The position numbers were made by a program, and so were the translations under genes. The notes below the pieces were generated by a model. The model was not told the DNA's origin and made no database searches. It was given only the letters and a program-made list of their open reading frames with translations. 64,000 nt of DNA from Microbacterium paraoxydans (GTDB taxonomy: Bacteria; Actinomycetota; Actinomycetes; Actinomycetales; Microbacteriaceae): the NCBI RefSeq assembly GCF_020524545.1, contig NZ_JAIVLG010000006.1, positions 248,001-312,000 on the forward strand, read 5' to 3'. This document shows positions 42,722 through 51,423 of the stretch, piece after piece (the first letter of the stretch is position 1; the number at the start of each line of letters is the position of its first letter).

Positions 42722-44797
42722 CTACTCCTGCGGGGGACCGGCGGGGCGGTGCGCGCGCCGACCGCTGACGACCACCGGGCGACCGGCACGCTCCTGGCCC
42801 GGCAACGGGCGGGAGCGGCGGCCGTAGATGAGCTCCGACGAGTCGAGCAGCCAGGGCACGAGCGTGATCGACACGCCGTGCACGAGCATCAGCTGGTTGG
42901 CGAGTCGGCGGGCACGACGGTTGTGCAGGAACGACTCCCACCAGTGCCCGACGATGTACTGCGGCAGGTACACGGTCACGACCGAGGAGCCGTGCTTCTC
43001 GCGGTACTGCTTGATGAACTGCGTCACCGGCTGCGCGAACGACCGGTACGGTGACTCGACGATCACGAGCGGGATCGGCACGAGGTGGTCGGCCCACTCC
43101 TGCTGCAACTGAGCCGCATCGTCGGATGCCACGGCCACGTGCACCGCCAGAGTCTTGCCGTGCTTGGCCGCGATCGCGTAGTCGATCGCCTTGACGACGG
43201 GCTTCTGCAGCCTGTTGACGAGGACGATCGCGAGGTCGCCGGTCGCCCCGTACTTGGTCGTGTCGTCGATCGCGATCTCGTGTTCGACGTCACGGTAGTA
43301 CCGCTTCACACCCAGCATCAGGAACGCCAGGACCGGGATCGCGAAGAAGACGAGGTACGCGCCGTGCGTGAACTTGGTGATCGTCACGATGACGAGCACG
43401 AGCACGGTCAGCGCGGCGCCGGTGGAGTTGATGAGGAGTCCGACCTTCGCCGAACGGCGATCCGATGCCGAGGCTCCGTCGATCCCGGATCCCGGCCGGT
43501 TCTCCTCCGGTCCGCGCAGCACGCGTCGCCAGTGCCTGACCATGCCGATCTGTCCGAGCGAGAACGACACGAACACGCCGATGATGTAGAGCTGGATGAG
43601 GGTGGTCAGCCGCGCCTGGAAGACCACGAGGACGGCGATCGCAGCGATGCCGAGCAGGATCATGCCGTTCGAGAACACCAGGCGGTCGCCACGGGTGTTG
43701 AGCGACTTGGGGGCGTATCCGTCGCGGGCCAGGACGGCGCCGAGCAGGGGGAAGCCGTTGAACGCGGTGTTCGCGGCGAGCAGCAGCACGCACGCGGTCG
43801 CGGCCTGCACGATGAAGAAGGCGATGCTGCCGCCGCCGAACGTCGCCGCGGCGATCTGCGCCATCAGGCTGGGCTGCGGCGTCGAACAGTCGAAACCGAT
43901 CAGGACGCACGGGTTCTCGGCGTAGTGCACTCCGGCGATCAGCGCCAGCGCGGTCAGGCCGGCGAACAGGCAGATCGCGATCGATCCCATCAGCACGAGG
44001 GTCGACTGGGCGTTGCGCACCTTGGGAGCCCGGAATGCGGGTACGCCGTTCGACACCGCCTCGACTCCGGTGAGGGCGGAGCAACCGCTCGAGAACGCGC
44101 GGAGGATCAGCAGGATCACCGCGGCCTGGCCGAGGTTCTCGGCCTGCACGGTGAAGTCATGGCTCGATGCCACCGGCGCATCGCCGAGGAACGTCCGGAT
44201 CAGCCCGGTCGCGATCATGATGCCGACCGAGCCGATGAACACGTAGGTGGGGATGGCGAAGACGAGCGACGCCTCCCGCACACCGCGCAGGTTCACGATG
44301 ATGATGAGGATCACGAAGCCCACCGCGAGCTCGACGCGGAGCGGGTCGAGGCCGGGCACGGCGGAGATGATGTTGTCTACGCCCGAGGCGACCGACACGG
44401 CCACCGTCAGCACGTAGTCGACCAGGAGGGCCGCGGCGACGATCACACCGGGGATCTCGCCGAGGTTCTTCGACGCGACCTCGTAGTCCCCGCCGCCCGA
44501 CGGGTAGGCCTTGATCAGCTGACGGTAGCTCAGGACGACGACGAGCAGCAGCACCACGACCGCGATCGCGACCAGCGGGGTGAAGGAGAGGAACGTGAGT
44601 CCACCGATCAACAGGATCATCACGAGTTCCTGCGGCGCGTAGGCCACCGAGCTCAGTGCATCCGACGCGAAGATCGGCAGTGCCATCCGTTTCGGGAGCA
44701 GCTGCTCATCGACCTGCTCGCTCGTCAGCGGCTCGCCGATGAGGATGCGCTTGGCGAGCGGCGGAGCTTCCGCGCCCTCCCTGTTTTCGTTTGACAC
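42722..44797 (-). CDS. kimA: KimA-type potassium importer (APC superfamily)
   Basis: A 691-aa membrane protein. The opening ILIGEPLTSEQVDEQLLP, then FASDALSSVAYAPQE, LSYRQLIKAYPSGGGDYEVA, FSSGCSALTGVEAVSN and LAANTAFNGFPLLGAVLARDG match the KimA/YdaO K+/H+ symporter family well, including the soluble C-terminal domain (KTLAVHVAVASDDAAQLQQEW). GTG 44797 is preferred over ATG 44833. The ATG lies 1 base from the box, whereas the GTG gives a 37-base spacing nearly equal to that of kdp and a TAGTGT -10 eleven bases ahead. Control by KdpE is inferred from the box. A plain amino-acid permease is the less likely alternative. Confidence 0.85.
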   Translation of the reverse strand: MSNENREGAEAPPLAKRILIGEPLTSEQVDEQLLPKRMALPIFASDALSSVAYAPQELVMILLIGGLTFLSFTPLVAIAVVVLLLVVVLSYRQLIKAYPSGGGDYEVASKNLGEIPGVIVAAALLVDYVLTVAVSVASGVDNIISAVPGLDPLRVELAVGFVILIIIVNLRGVREASLVFAIPTYVFIGSVGIMIATGLIRTFLGDAPVASSHDFTVQAENLGQAAVILLILRAFSSGCSALTGVEAVSNGVPAFRAPKVRNAQSTLVLMGSIAICLFAGLTALALIAGVHYAENPCVLIGFDCSTPQPSLMAQIAAATFGGGSIAFFIVQAATACVLLLAANTAFNGFPLLGAVLARDGYAPKSLNTRGDRLVFSNGMILLGIAAIAVLVVFQARLTTLIQLYIIGVFVSFSLGQIGMVRHWRRVLRGPEENRPGSGIDGASASDRRSAKVGLLINSTGAALTVLVLVIVTITKFTHGAYLVFFAIPVLAFLMLGVKRYYRDVEHEIAIDDTTKYGATGDLAIVLVNRLQKPVVKAIDYAIAAKHGKTLAVHVAVASDDAAQLQQEWADHLVPIPLVIVESPYRSFAQPVTQFIKQYREKHGSSVVTVYLPQYIVGHWWESFLHNRRARRLANQLMLVHGVSITLVPWLLDSSELIYGRRSRPLPGQERAGRPVVVSGRRAHRPAGPPQE

Positions 44798-44834
44798 GTC
44801 GGGCGACACTACGCCTCCCGGTGTCGTCCTCATG

Positions 44835-44889
44835 CGATCCTCACGGAATCCCTACGGCGGGAAGCGGCGTCCTCACGGAATCCTTACGG
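44835..44889 (-). promoter_or_regulatory. two putative KdpE boxes between kimA and the VanZ/RDD gene
   Basis: Box 1 (44835-44857): CGATCCTCACG, four bases (GAAT), CCCTACGG. Box 2 (44868-44889): CGTCCTCACGGAATCC then TTACGG. Both have 11-bp-spaced repeats, and box 1 differs from the kdp site only in the middle four bases. They face kimA and also overlap the -35 area of the divergent gene. Confidence 0.72.
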
Positions 44890-44896
44890 GCCTGGT

Positions 44897-44902
44897 TACA
44901 CT
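44897..44902 (+). promoter_or_regulatory. -10 element of a leaderless promoter
   Basis: TACACT lies 8 bases before the GTG at 44911, the distance expected if transcription begins at the start codon. The -35 position falls inside box 2, so a regulator bound there would affect this promoter as well as kimA. Confidence 0.5.
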
Positions 44903-44910
44903 GGCACGCT

Positions 44911-45999
44911 GTGGAAGATCAGGTGCTGCTCGCGTTCATCGCCATCGGGATCGGAGTGGGCTTCGGCATCCTGCTGTTCGTGCCCTTCGTGGCTGTCAGC
45001 TACCGCCGGCGCGGGCGCCTCGGGCTCGGGCGGACCCTGCTCTGGCTGTCTGCACTGATCTACTTCTGGGCGATCTGGACCTATACGCTGCTTCCCCTGC
45101 CCGATCCCGACAGCATCCGCTGCGTCGGAGCGATCACCGATCCGATGTCCGTCGTGCGCGATGTGCAGACGGCGTTCGCGGCCCCAGGCAATCCGCTGCG
45201 GCAGCCGGCTCTGCTGCAGCTGGTGTTCAACGTGCTGCTGTTCGTGCCGCTCGGGTTCTTCATCCGGGTGATCGCCGGCCGCGGTATCCCGACCGCGCTC
45301 GCCACGGGCTTCGGGCTGTCGCTGCTGGTCGAGACCACGCAGCTGACCGGCGTCTGGGGTGTCTACCCCTGCGCCTACCGCTTCTTCGACGTCGGCGACC
45401 TCCTGACGAACACCCTCGGCGCGGTCGTCGGCTGCACCGTGGCGCTTCTCGTTCCGAGAGCCCTGCGCGGCGCTCAGGCGAGCCCGGACGCCGATCTGCC
45501 CCGCCCGGTCACCCGCGGTCGGCGGGCCCTGGCCATGCTCTGCGATGCGCTCACCTACGGATTCCTGAGCACGGGCATCGGCGTGACCGTGCAGGTGTGG
45601 CTGGAGTACGTCGTGCGCGACAGGGCGGCCGTGCTCGACGGGTCGATCGCCTCCACGGCAGGAGCCGTCGTCCCCGCCGGCCTGTTCCTGGTGCTGATCC
45701 TGGCGACCGGGCGCTCGGTCGGCGACTTCGCGGTGCAGTTGCGCTATGCGGGCTCGCGGCTGCCCGCTCCGCTCGCCCGCCCCCTGCGCTGGGCCGGCGG
45801 CATCGGCGGCCTCAGCGCGCTCGCCCTGGGCGGCGGCCTGTTCGACTTCGCGTCCTCGATCCTGATCCTCGTCGCGATCGTGCTGCTGTTCACCACCCGC
45901 CTCGGACGCGGGCTCCCCGGCGTCCTCTCCGGGCAGCACCTCGTGGACGCGAGGGCGGACATCGGGGATCCACAGCCGTTTCCGATCACGAACGCGTAA
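44911..45999 (+). CDS. VanZ-family protein with RDD domain
   Basis: A 362-aa membrane protein. The N-terminal part has VanZ features (LIYFWAIWTYTLLPLPDP, LVFNVLLFVPLGFFIRV, LVETTQLTGVWGVYPCAYRFFDVGDLLTNTLGAVVG). The C-terminal part has RDD-type helices (ALTYGFLSTGIGV, VGDFAVQLRYAG). VanZ relatives are associated with low-level teicoplanin resistance, but their chemistry is unknown. GTG 44911 is chosen since it follows a -10 directly. Divergent from kimA. Confidence 0.87.
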   Translation: MEDQVLLAFIAIGIGVGFGILLFVPFVAVSYRRRGRLGLGRTLLWLSALIYFWAIWTYTLLPLPDPDSIRCVGAITDPMSVVRDVQTAFAAPGNPLRQPALLQLVFNVLLFVPLGFFIRVIAGRGIPTALATGFGLSLLVETTQLTGVWGVYPCAYRFFDVGDLLTNTLGAVVGCTVALLVPRALRGAQASPDADLPRPVTRGRRALAMLCDALTYGFLSTGIGVTVQVWLEYVVRDRAAVLDGSIASTAGAVVPAGLFLVLILATGRSVGDFAVQLRYAGSRLPAPLARPLRWAGGIGGLSALALGGGLFDFASSILILVAIVLLFTTRLGRGLPGVLSGQHLVDARADIGDPQPFPITNA

Positions 46000-46009
46000 C
46001 GTCGAGAGC

Positions 46010-46705
46010 ATGACGACCGTTCACGTCACCGAGGACACGATCAACCAGGCCCGCGAGCTGCGCGACGAGCTGCAGCGGTTCCTGCGCGAGTACGAGTTCG
46101 GGATGCGCGAGGTCGAGACGAAGATCTCGATCCTCCGTGACGAGTTCACGCACGACCACGCGTACAACCCGATCGAGCACGTGAAGAGCCGTCTCAAGTC
46201 GCCCGACAGCATCGTCGAGAAACTCGCGCGCAAGGGGATCGACGAGCCGGACTTCGATCGGATCCGCGCCGAGATCACCGACATCGCGGGTGTACGGGTG
46301 ACGTGCAGCTTCGTGGCCGACGTCTACCGCCTGTTCGACCTGCTCACCGCCCAGGACGACATCACCGTGCGCACGGTCAAGGACTACATCGCGCAGCCGA
46401 AGGCGAACGGCTACAAGAGCCTGCACGCGATCATCGAGGTGCCCGTGTTCCTGTCGACCGGCGCGTTGTCGGTGCCGGTCGAAGTGCAGTTCCGCACGAT
46501 AGCGATGGACTTCTGGGCGAGCCTCGAGCACAAGATCTACTACAAGTTCTCCAACCAGGTGCCCTCGCATCTCGTCGAGAGCCTCACGGATGCCGCAGAT
46601 GCCGCCGCCGAGCTCGACAGTCGCATGGAGCGTCTGCACCGGGAGGCGCACGGGGTGCCGCAGCGCCGGCTCGCTCCGCCGCCCCCGCCCATCGTTCCGG
46701 TCTGA
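46010..46705 (+). CDS. small alarmone synthetase (RelQ/RelP-type)
   Basis: A 231-aa single-domain GTP pyrophosphokinase without hydrolase or TGS domains. Hallmarks: MREVETKISILRDEF, PIEHVKSRLKSPDSIVEKL, DIAGVRVTCSFVADVYRL, KANGYKSLHAIIEVP and the catalytic EVQFRTIAMDFWASLEH. It makes (p)ppGpp independent of ribosomes, often under cell-wall stress. The tail is Pro-rich. Start ATG 46010 lies 10 bases after the VanZ/RDD stop, so the two may share a transcript. Confidence 0.94.
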   Translation: MTTVHVTEDTINQARELRDELQRFLREYEFGMREVETKISILRDEFTHDHAYNPIEHVKSRLKSPDSIVEKLARKGIDEPDFDRIRAEITDIAGVRVTCSFVADVYRLFDLLTAQDDITVRTVKDYIAQPKANGYKSLHAIIEVPVFLSTGALSVPVEVQFRTIAMDFWASLEHKIYYKFSNQVPSHLVESLTDAADAAAELDSRMERLHREAHGVPQRRLAPPPPPIVPV

Positions 46706-46908
46706 CGGACGTTCAGAACTCAGGAAGAACAGCGAGCCAGGCGAACGGCTCGCCCGTCGTGCCGCGCCTGACGCGCTACCCTCCCGCCGTTTTTGCGGAG
46801 TTATGAACGCGCCCGCGCGGAGTCTGACCGTAGATCGTCAGATCCGATCCCGCCTCGGCTCCGAACAACGGGGGACGACGCCGGAGACCGGCGGAACAGG
46901 AGACGATC

Positions 46909-48489
46909 ATGGTGCAACGCCGCAGCGGCAAGAGGTTCTTCGTCTGGGCCGCCCTCGCGGGTGTGATCGGGGGTGGCGTCTTCCTCGCCACGGCAGAGGT
47001 GTTCGCGCTGCTGTTCGCGCGCACCGCCAGCCCGATCCTCGCGGTCGGCGGCTTCGTGATCGACATCGTGCCCCAGCCCTTCAAGGAGTTCGCGATCGCC
47101 ACCTTCGGCGAGTACGACAAGATCGCTCTGCTGGCGGGGCTCGGGCTCGCTGTGCTCATCGCCTCCGCCATCGCCGGGATCCTGCAGTTCGTGCGCCCGC
47201 CGCTCGGCGTGATCGCGCTGGTGATCGCGGGCGTGCTCTCGACCGCGGCGATCGTCACCCGCGCGGGCGTCGCGCCCCTCGCGTTCCTGCCTCCGGTCCT
47301 CGGCACCGTCGCAGGATCGATCATCCTCGTGCTCCTGTGCCGCCGCCTGCGCGGGTGGAGGGAGTCCCCCGCGGATGATCCCGATACCGACCTCGCCGAA
47401 GAAGAGCCGGCCCGGCCAGGGATCGACCGTCGGCGGTTCTTCCTCCTCGCCGCCGTGGCGGGCGCGTCCGCGCTCGTCGTGGGAATCACCGCCCGCACGG
47501 TGAGCCTGGCCGTGTCGTCGGTCGAGGCCATCCGCGGTGCGCTGAAACTCCCCTCCCCGAAGAGCACGGTCGCCGTGCCGCAGGGCGCTGAGCTCGACAT
47601 TCCCGGGCTCAGCAAGCTCTTCACCCCGAACAAGGACTTCTACCGTGTCGACACCGCGCTCACGGTTCCCTCGATCGACCCGGAGACCTGGCGCCTGGTG
47701 ATCGACGGCATGGTCGACCAGCGTGTGGAGATGAGCTTCCAGGACATCCTCGACATGGGCCTGGACGAGTACGCGATCACGCTCACGTGCGTGTCGAACG
47801 AGGTCGGCGGCGAACTGGTCGGCAACGCGAAGTGGCTGGGCGTGCCGTTGCGCGACGTGCTCAAGAAGGCGGGGGTGAAGTCCGGCGCCGACATGGTGCT
47901 CTCCCGCAGCGTCGACGGCTACACGGCGAGCACGCCCCTCTCGGCCCTCACCGATGACGACCTCGACGCGATCCTGGCGGTCGGGATGAACGGCGAACCG
48001 CTGCCGCTCGAGCACGGCTTCCCGGTGCGGATGGTCGTGCCGGGACTCTACGGCTACGTGTCGGCGACCAAGTGGCTCACCGAGCTCAAGGTCACGACCT
48101 TCGCCCAGGATGAGGCGTACTGGACGCCGCGCGGTTACAGCGCCGAGGCCCCGATCAAGTTCTCGTCCCGCGTCGACACCCCCAAGATCGGCGAGGCGGT
48201 CGATGCCGGGAAGATCCCGATCGCGGGCGTGGCCTGGGCCCAATCGGTCGGCATCGAGCGCGTGGAGGTGAGCATCGACGACGGGGAGTGGGTTGCGGCC
48301 ACGCTGTCGGCGCCGATCAACGACGACACCTGGGTGCAGTGGTTCATGGAGTGGGATGCCACGCCCGGCACGCACTACGTCGCGGTGCGAGCGGTCAACA
48401 AGAACGGCGACCTGCAGATCCAGGAGCGCGCTCCCATCGCGCCGAACGGATCATCGGGCTGGCAGCGCTCGCTCATCCGTGTCACCTGA
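46909..48489 (+). CDS. membrane-bound sulfite-oxidase-like molybdopterin enzyme
   Basis: A 526-aa protein. Four or five N-terminal helices (residues 10-145) are followed by a twin-arginine-like DRRRFFLLAAVAGASALVVG and then a molybdopterin oxidoreductase domain. The Mo ligand cysteine is in TLTCVSNEVGGELVGNAKW; LVIDGMVDQRVEMSFQDI and PVRMVVPGLYGYVSATKW are further family blocks. A C-terminal Ig-like dimerisation domain ends the chain. It should face the outside of the membrane; its substrate is unknown. The Moco genes that follow supply its cofactor. ATG 46909 follows AGGAGA; the 203 bases upstream show no gene. Confidence 0.92.
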   Translation: MVQRRSGKRFFVWAALAGVIGGGVFLATAEVFALLFARTASPILAVGGFVIDIVPQPFKEFAIATFGEYDKIALLAGLGLAVLIASAIAGILQFVRPPLGVIALVIAGVLSTAAIVTRAGVAPLAFLPPVLGTVAGSIILVLLCRRLRGWRESPADDPDTDLAEEEPARPGIDRRRFFLLAAVAGASALVVGITARTVSLAVSSVEAIRGALKLPSPKSTVAVPQGAELDIPGLSKLFTPNKDFYRVDTALTVPSIDPETWRLVIDGMVDQRVEMSFQDILDMGLDEYAITLTCVSNEVGGELVGNAKWLGVPLRDVLKKAGVKSGADMVLSRSVDGYTASTPLSALTDDDLDAILAVGMNGEPLPLEHGFPVRMVVPGLYGYVSATKWLTELKVTTFAQDEAYWTPRGYSAEAPIKFSSRVDTPKIGEAVDAGKIPIAGVAWAQSVGIERVEVSIDDGEWVAATLSAPINDDTWVQWFMEWDATPGTHYVAVRAVNKNGDLQIQERAPIAPNGSSGWQRSLIRVT

Positions 48490-48530
48490 CCCCGGTGCAC
48501 GGTCGACCGCGCGGGCCTAGGGTGGGAGCC

Positions 48531-49019
48531 ATGGGCCCGTACCCCGCACTCGTGATCAGCGTCTCGGATCGATCGGCCTCCGGAGAGCGCCAGGATCGGG
48601 GTGGCCCGATCGCCGTGGGGATGCTGCGTGAGGCCGGGTGGCACTGCCCCGATGCGGAGGTCATCGCGGACGGCGCGGATTCCGTGGAGGATGCCCTGCG
48701 CCGCGCCGTCGCCCGCGGCATCCGGCTGGTCGTGACCACCGGCGGCACGGGCATCGGGCCCCGTGACCTGACGCCGGAGGGCACACGCCGGGTGATCACC
48801 CGGGAGCTCCCGGGGATCGCCGAGGAACTGCGCCGCAGCGGACTCGCCGACACTCCGCTGTCGGTGCTGTCGCGGGGGCTCGCAGGCGTCGTCGACCCCG
48901 ATGGCATGCTCGTCGTGAACCTCCCGGGTTCGCCCCGAGCCGTCGCCTCGGGCCTCCCCGTGGTGCTCGGCGTCGCCGGGCACGTCCTGGATCAAGTCGA
49001 AGGCGGAGACCACTCATGA
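48531..49019 (+). CDS. moaB: molybdenum cofactor protein MogA/MoaB
   Basis: A 162-aa MoCF-domain protein. VISVSDRSASGERQDRGG, TTGGTGIGPRDLTPE and VNLPGSPRAVASGL are the molybdopterin-binding blocks of the MogA/MoaB family, which adenylates molybdopterin before metal insertion. ATG 48531 follows GGTGGGAGCC; the longer in-frame extension lies in the upstream enzyme. Its stop overlaps moaE in ATGA. Confidence 0.92.
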   Translation: MGPYPALVISVSDRSASGERQDRGGPIAVGMLREAGWHCPDAEVIADGADSVEDALRRAVARGIRLVVTTGGTGIGPRDLTPEGTRRVITRELPGIAEELRRSGLADTPLSVLSRGLAGVVDPDGMLVVNLPGSPRAVASGLPVVLGVAGHVLDQVEGGDHS

Positions 49020-49456
49020 ACGACGTGCGGATCGCAGCCCTGTCGGAAGAACTCCTCGATCTCGATGTTCATCTCACCGCGGTCGAAGACCCGCGCCTGG
49101 GAGCGGTGACGACGTTCGTCGGCCGGGTGCGAGACAACGATCCGGAGGCGCAGACGCCCGTGGTCGGACTGGAGTACAGCGCCCACCCCGACGCGGAGGC
49201 CACGTTGCGACGGATTGCCGAGGAGGCCGAGGCCGAGGCCGGGGCCGGTGCGCGCGCCGTGGTGGCCGTCAGCCATCGCATCGGACGCCTCGAGGTCGGC
49301 GATGCGGCGGTGGTGATCGCGGTGGCCTCGGAACACCGTGCCGAGGCGTTCGAGGTGTGCCGGGCGGTCATCGAGGGGATCAAGAGCGACCTCCCCGTGT
49401 GGAAGCGTCAGCTCGAAGTCGACGGGACGTCGTCGTGGAAGGGCATCGGCGGCTGA
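49016..49456 (+). CDS. moaE: molybdopterin synthase catalytic subunit
   Basis: A 146-aa MoaE. LGAVTTFVGRVRDND, VGLEYSAHPDAEATLRRI, AVSHRIGRLEVGD and IKSDLPVWKRQ (the lysine used for sulfur transfer) are present. It forms molybdopterin synthase with MoaD, whose gene is convergent just 10 bases downstream. Confidence 0.96.
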   Translation: MNDVRIAALSEELLDLDVHLTAVEDPRLGAVTTFVGRVRDNDPEAQTPVVGLEYSAHPDAEATLRRIAEEAEAEAGAGARAVVAVSHRIGRLEVGDAAVVIAVASEHRAEAFEVCRAVIEGIKSDLPVWKRQLEVDGTSSWKGIGG

Positions 49457-49466
49457 GGCTCGCGCT

Positions 49467-49700
49467 TCAGCCGCCCGCGAAGGGCGGGAGCACGTCGATG
49501 AGCTCGGCGTCGTCGAGGGGGACATCGCCGTCGGTGCGCACCCCGTCGACGAGCACCGCGCAGCGAGGGAGGATGTCGGCCAGTGCCGGGTGCTCGGCGA
49601 CGACGGCGGTGCGCAGTTCCGAGAGGGAGCGTTCGGCGCGCTCCTCTGCGTCGGTGCCCGCAGCCTCGGCGGCGGCGGCGAAGTAGCGCACGTGTGTCAT
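49467..49700 (-). CDS. moaD: molybdopterin synthase sulfur carrier subunit
   Basis: A 77-aa ubiquitin-fold sulfur carrier. It ends in VLPPFAGG, giving the Gly-Gly tail that becomes a thiocarboxylate. MTHVRYFAAAAEAAG is the usual first strand. It is activated by the adenylyltransferase MoeB encoded in the same minus-strand operon. Its start overlaps the moaC stop by 4 bases. Confidence 0.93.
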   Translation of the reverse strand: MTHVRYFAAAAEAAGTDAEERAERSLSELRTAVVAEHPALADILPRCAVLVDGVRTDGDVPLDDAELIDVLPPFAGG

Positions 49701-50191
49701 CGGTCGGCTCCGGGGGCGGCCTCGCCGGGGCGCACCCAGTCACCGGAGCGCCCGCCGGACTTCGCCACGATGCGCACGTCCTCGATCGTGACCGCGCGGT
49801 CGACGCCCTTGATCATGTCGACGATCGCGAGGGCGGTGACCGAAACGGCCGTGAGCGCCTCCATCTCGACGCCGGTGCGGTCGGCGGTGCCCACGGTCGC
49901 CTCGATATGCACGCCGTCGTCGACCACCTCCAGCTCGACGCTCGCCCGGTGCACCCCGATCACGTGCGCGAGCGGCAGCAGAGCGGGTGTGGACTTGGCC
50001 GCCTGGATGCCGGCGATGCGCGCCACGGCGAGCACGTCGCCCTTGGGCACGGTGCCGTCGCGGAGGGCGGTGATCACGTCGGCGCTGCAGCGCACGAAGC
50101 CGCGGGCGGTCGCGGTGCGGACGGTCGGCTGCTTCGCGGTCACATCGACCATGTGTGCACGGCCGCCGGCGTCAAGGTGGGGGAAGCTCAT
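49697..50191 (-). CDS. moaC: cyclic pyranopterin monophosphate synthase
   Basis: A 164-aa MoaC, the second step of Moco synthesis. MVDVTAKQPTVRTATARG, KGDVLAVARIAGIQAAK, LLPLAHVIGVHRASV and GVEMEALTAVSVTALAIVD are signature blocks; the end has SGDWVRP. The start at 50191 gives MSFPHLDAGGRAHMVDVT and overlaps moeA by 4 bases; the longer in-frame extension lies in moeA. Confidence 0.96.
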   Translation of the reverse strand: MSFPHLDAGGRAHMVDVTAKQPTVRTATARGFVRCSADVITALRDGTVPKGDVLAVARIAGIQAAKSTPALLPLAHVIGVHRASVELEVVDDGVHIEATVGTADRTGVEMEALTAVSVTALAIVDMIKGVDRAVTIEDVRIVAKSGGRSGDWVRPGEAAPGADR

Positions 50192-51423
50192 CCGACCAGC
50201 ATGACATCGATCACATCGCCCACGGCCACGGACTCGACCTCGGCCGGGACGATCGCGAAGGCGTGCGCACGCGCGAGTCCGCCCGCGAGGTGAGACCCCG
50301 ATCCACCGGCGGTCGCCGGACGCACGGTGCGCGTCGCGAGGTCGACGACGGCCGGAAGGTACTGTCGGCGCCCCGGCGGGGGTGTCCAGGATGCGTCGGC
50401 GGTGAACGCGGAACGCGGGCGCTGGATGCGGGTGCGGCCCTGCATCGCGAGGAGGGCGGGCCGTACGAACACCTCGAAGGACACCGCCACGCTGACGGGG
50501 TTCCCCGGGAGCCCGAACACGAGGCACCCGTCATCGAGCACTCCGAAGGCCTGTGGCTTGCCCGGCTGCATGGCCACTGCGCTGAACTCGACCTGTCCAC
50601 CGCCGTCGAACGCTCCGCGCACGGGTTCGTATGCTCCCGCACTCACCCCGCCCGTGAAGACGATCACGTCGGCGTCGAGCGCTGCGGCCTCGGCAGCGAC
50701 CGCCCGGACGGCGTCGGCCGCGTCCGGAACGCGCGCGACCAGCACCACCTCGGCGTCGGCCTCGGCGACGAGCTGCTGGAGCAACGGGCCGTTCGAGTCG
50801 GGGATGCGGCCGCGGGTGGGGGTCTCCCCGGGCGCGAGCAGCTCGCTCCCGGTCGATACCACCGCCACACGCGGAGCCCGCGTCACCCAGACCTCGGCGA
50901 CGCCGGCGGCGACCGCGGCCGCGAGCTGGAAGGGCCCCAGACGCTCACCGGCGGGCACGACCTCGTCGCCCGCGTGCAGGTCTGCCCCGCGTCGGCGCAC
51001 GAACACCCCGGGCGTCGCCGGGGCGCGCAGCACCGTCACGTCGCCGAGGGAGTCGGCGAGCCCGCCGACCGTGTCCTCGAAGGGCACGATCACATCGGCG
51101 TCGGTGGGCGTGGGGGATCCGGTCATGATGCGGGCGGCTTCACCCGCACCGAGCGGAGGATCCAGGGCGACGCCGGCGGGAAGATCGGCGACCACGCGCA
51201 GGGTGACCGGGTTCTCCTCGGAGGCCTCCGCGACATCCGCGCCGCGCACGGCGAAGCCGTCCATCGCGGAGTTGTCGAAGAGGGGGATGTCGTGCGCGGC
51301 GACCGCGGGCGCGGCGAGCGTGCGTCCTGCGGCACTCGACACCGGAAGAGCCTCGTTGCCGATCAGGCGGACGGCGTCGAGCACGCGGTCGAGCTGGTCC
51401 TCGACCGTGCGACGGCCGGTCAT
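50188..51423 (-). CDS. moeA: molybdopterin molybdotransferase
   Basis: A 411-aa MoeA. The N-terminal DNSAMDGFAVR block, the central MoCF domain with SNGPLLQQLVAEADAEVV and VFTGGVSAGAYEPVRGAF, and GLPGNPVSVAVSFEVFV with a C-terminal beta domain are all present. It inserts molybdate into adenylated molybdopterin. Coupled to moeB and moaC by 4-base overlaps. Confidence 0.96.
   Translation of the reverse strand: MTGRRTVEDQLDRVLDAVRLIGNEALPVSSAAGRTLAAPAVAAHDIPLFDNSAMDGFAVRGADVAEASEENPVTLRVVADLPAGVALDPPLGAGEAARIMTGSPTPTDADVIVPFEDTVGGLADSLGDVTVLRAPATPGVFVRRRGADLHAGDEVVPAGERLGPFQLAAAVAAGVAEVWVTRAPRVAVVSTGSELLAPGETPTRGRIPDSNGPLLQQLVAEADAEVVLVARVPDAADAVRAVAAEAAALDADVIVFTGGVSAGAYEPVRGAFDGGGQVEFSAVAMQPGKPQAFGVLDDGCLVFGLPGNPVSVAVSFEVFVRPALLAMQGRTRIQRPRSAFTADASWTPPPGRRQYLPAVVDLATRTVRPATAGGSGSHLAGGLARAHAFAIVPAEVESVAVGDVIDVMLVG

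Noticed and set aside
44798..44833. ATG 44833 as the kimA start
   Set aside because: It lies 1 base from the regulatory box. GTG 44797 gives spacing like that of kdp and a KimA-like N-terminus.
46706..46908. A small gene in the 203-base gap before the sulfite-oxidase-like gene
   Set aside because: No ORF with ribosome site or protein-like composition; it holds only a weak GCGAGCC/GGCTCGC inverted pair and the AGGAGA ribosome site of the next gene.
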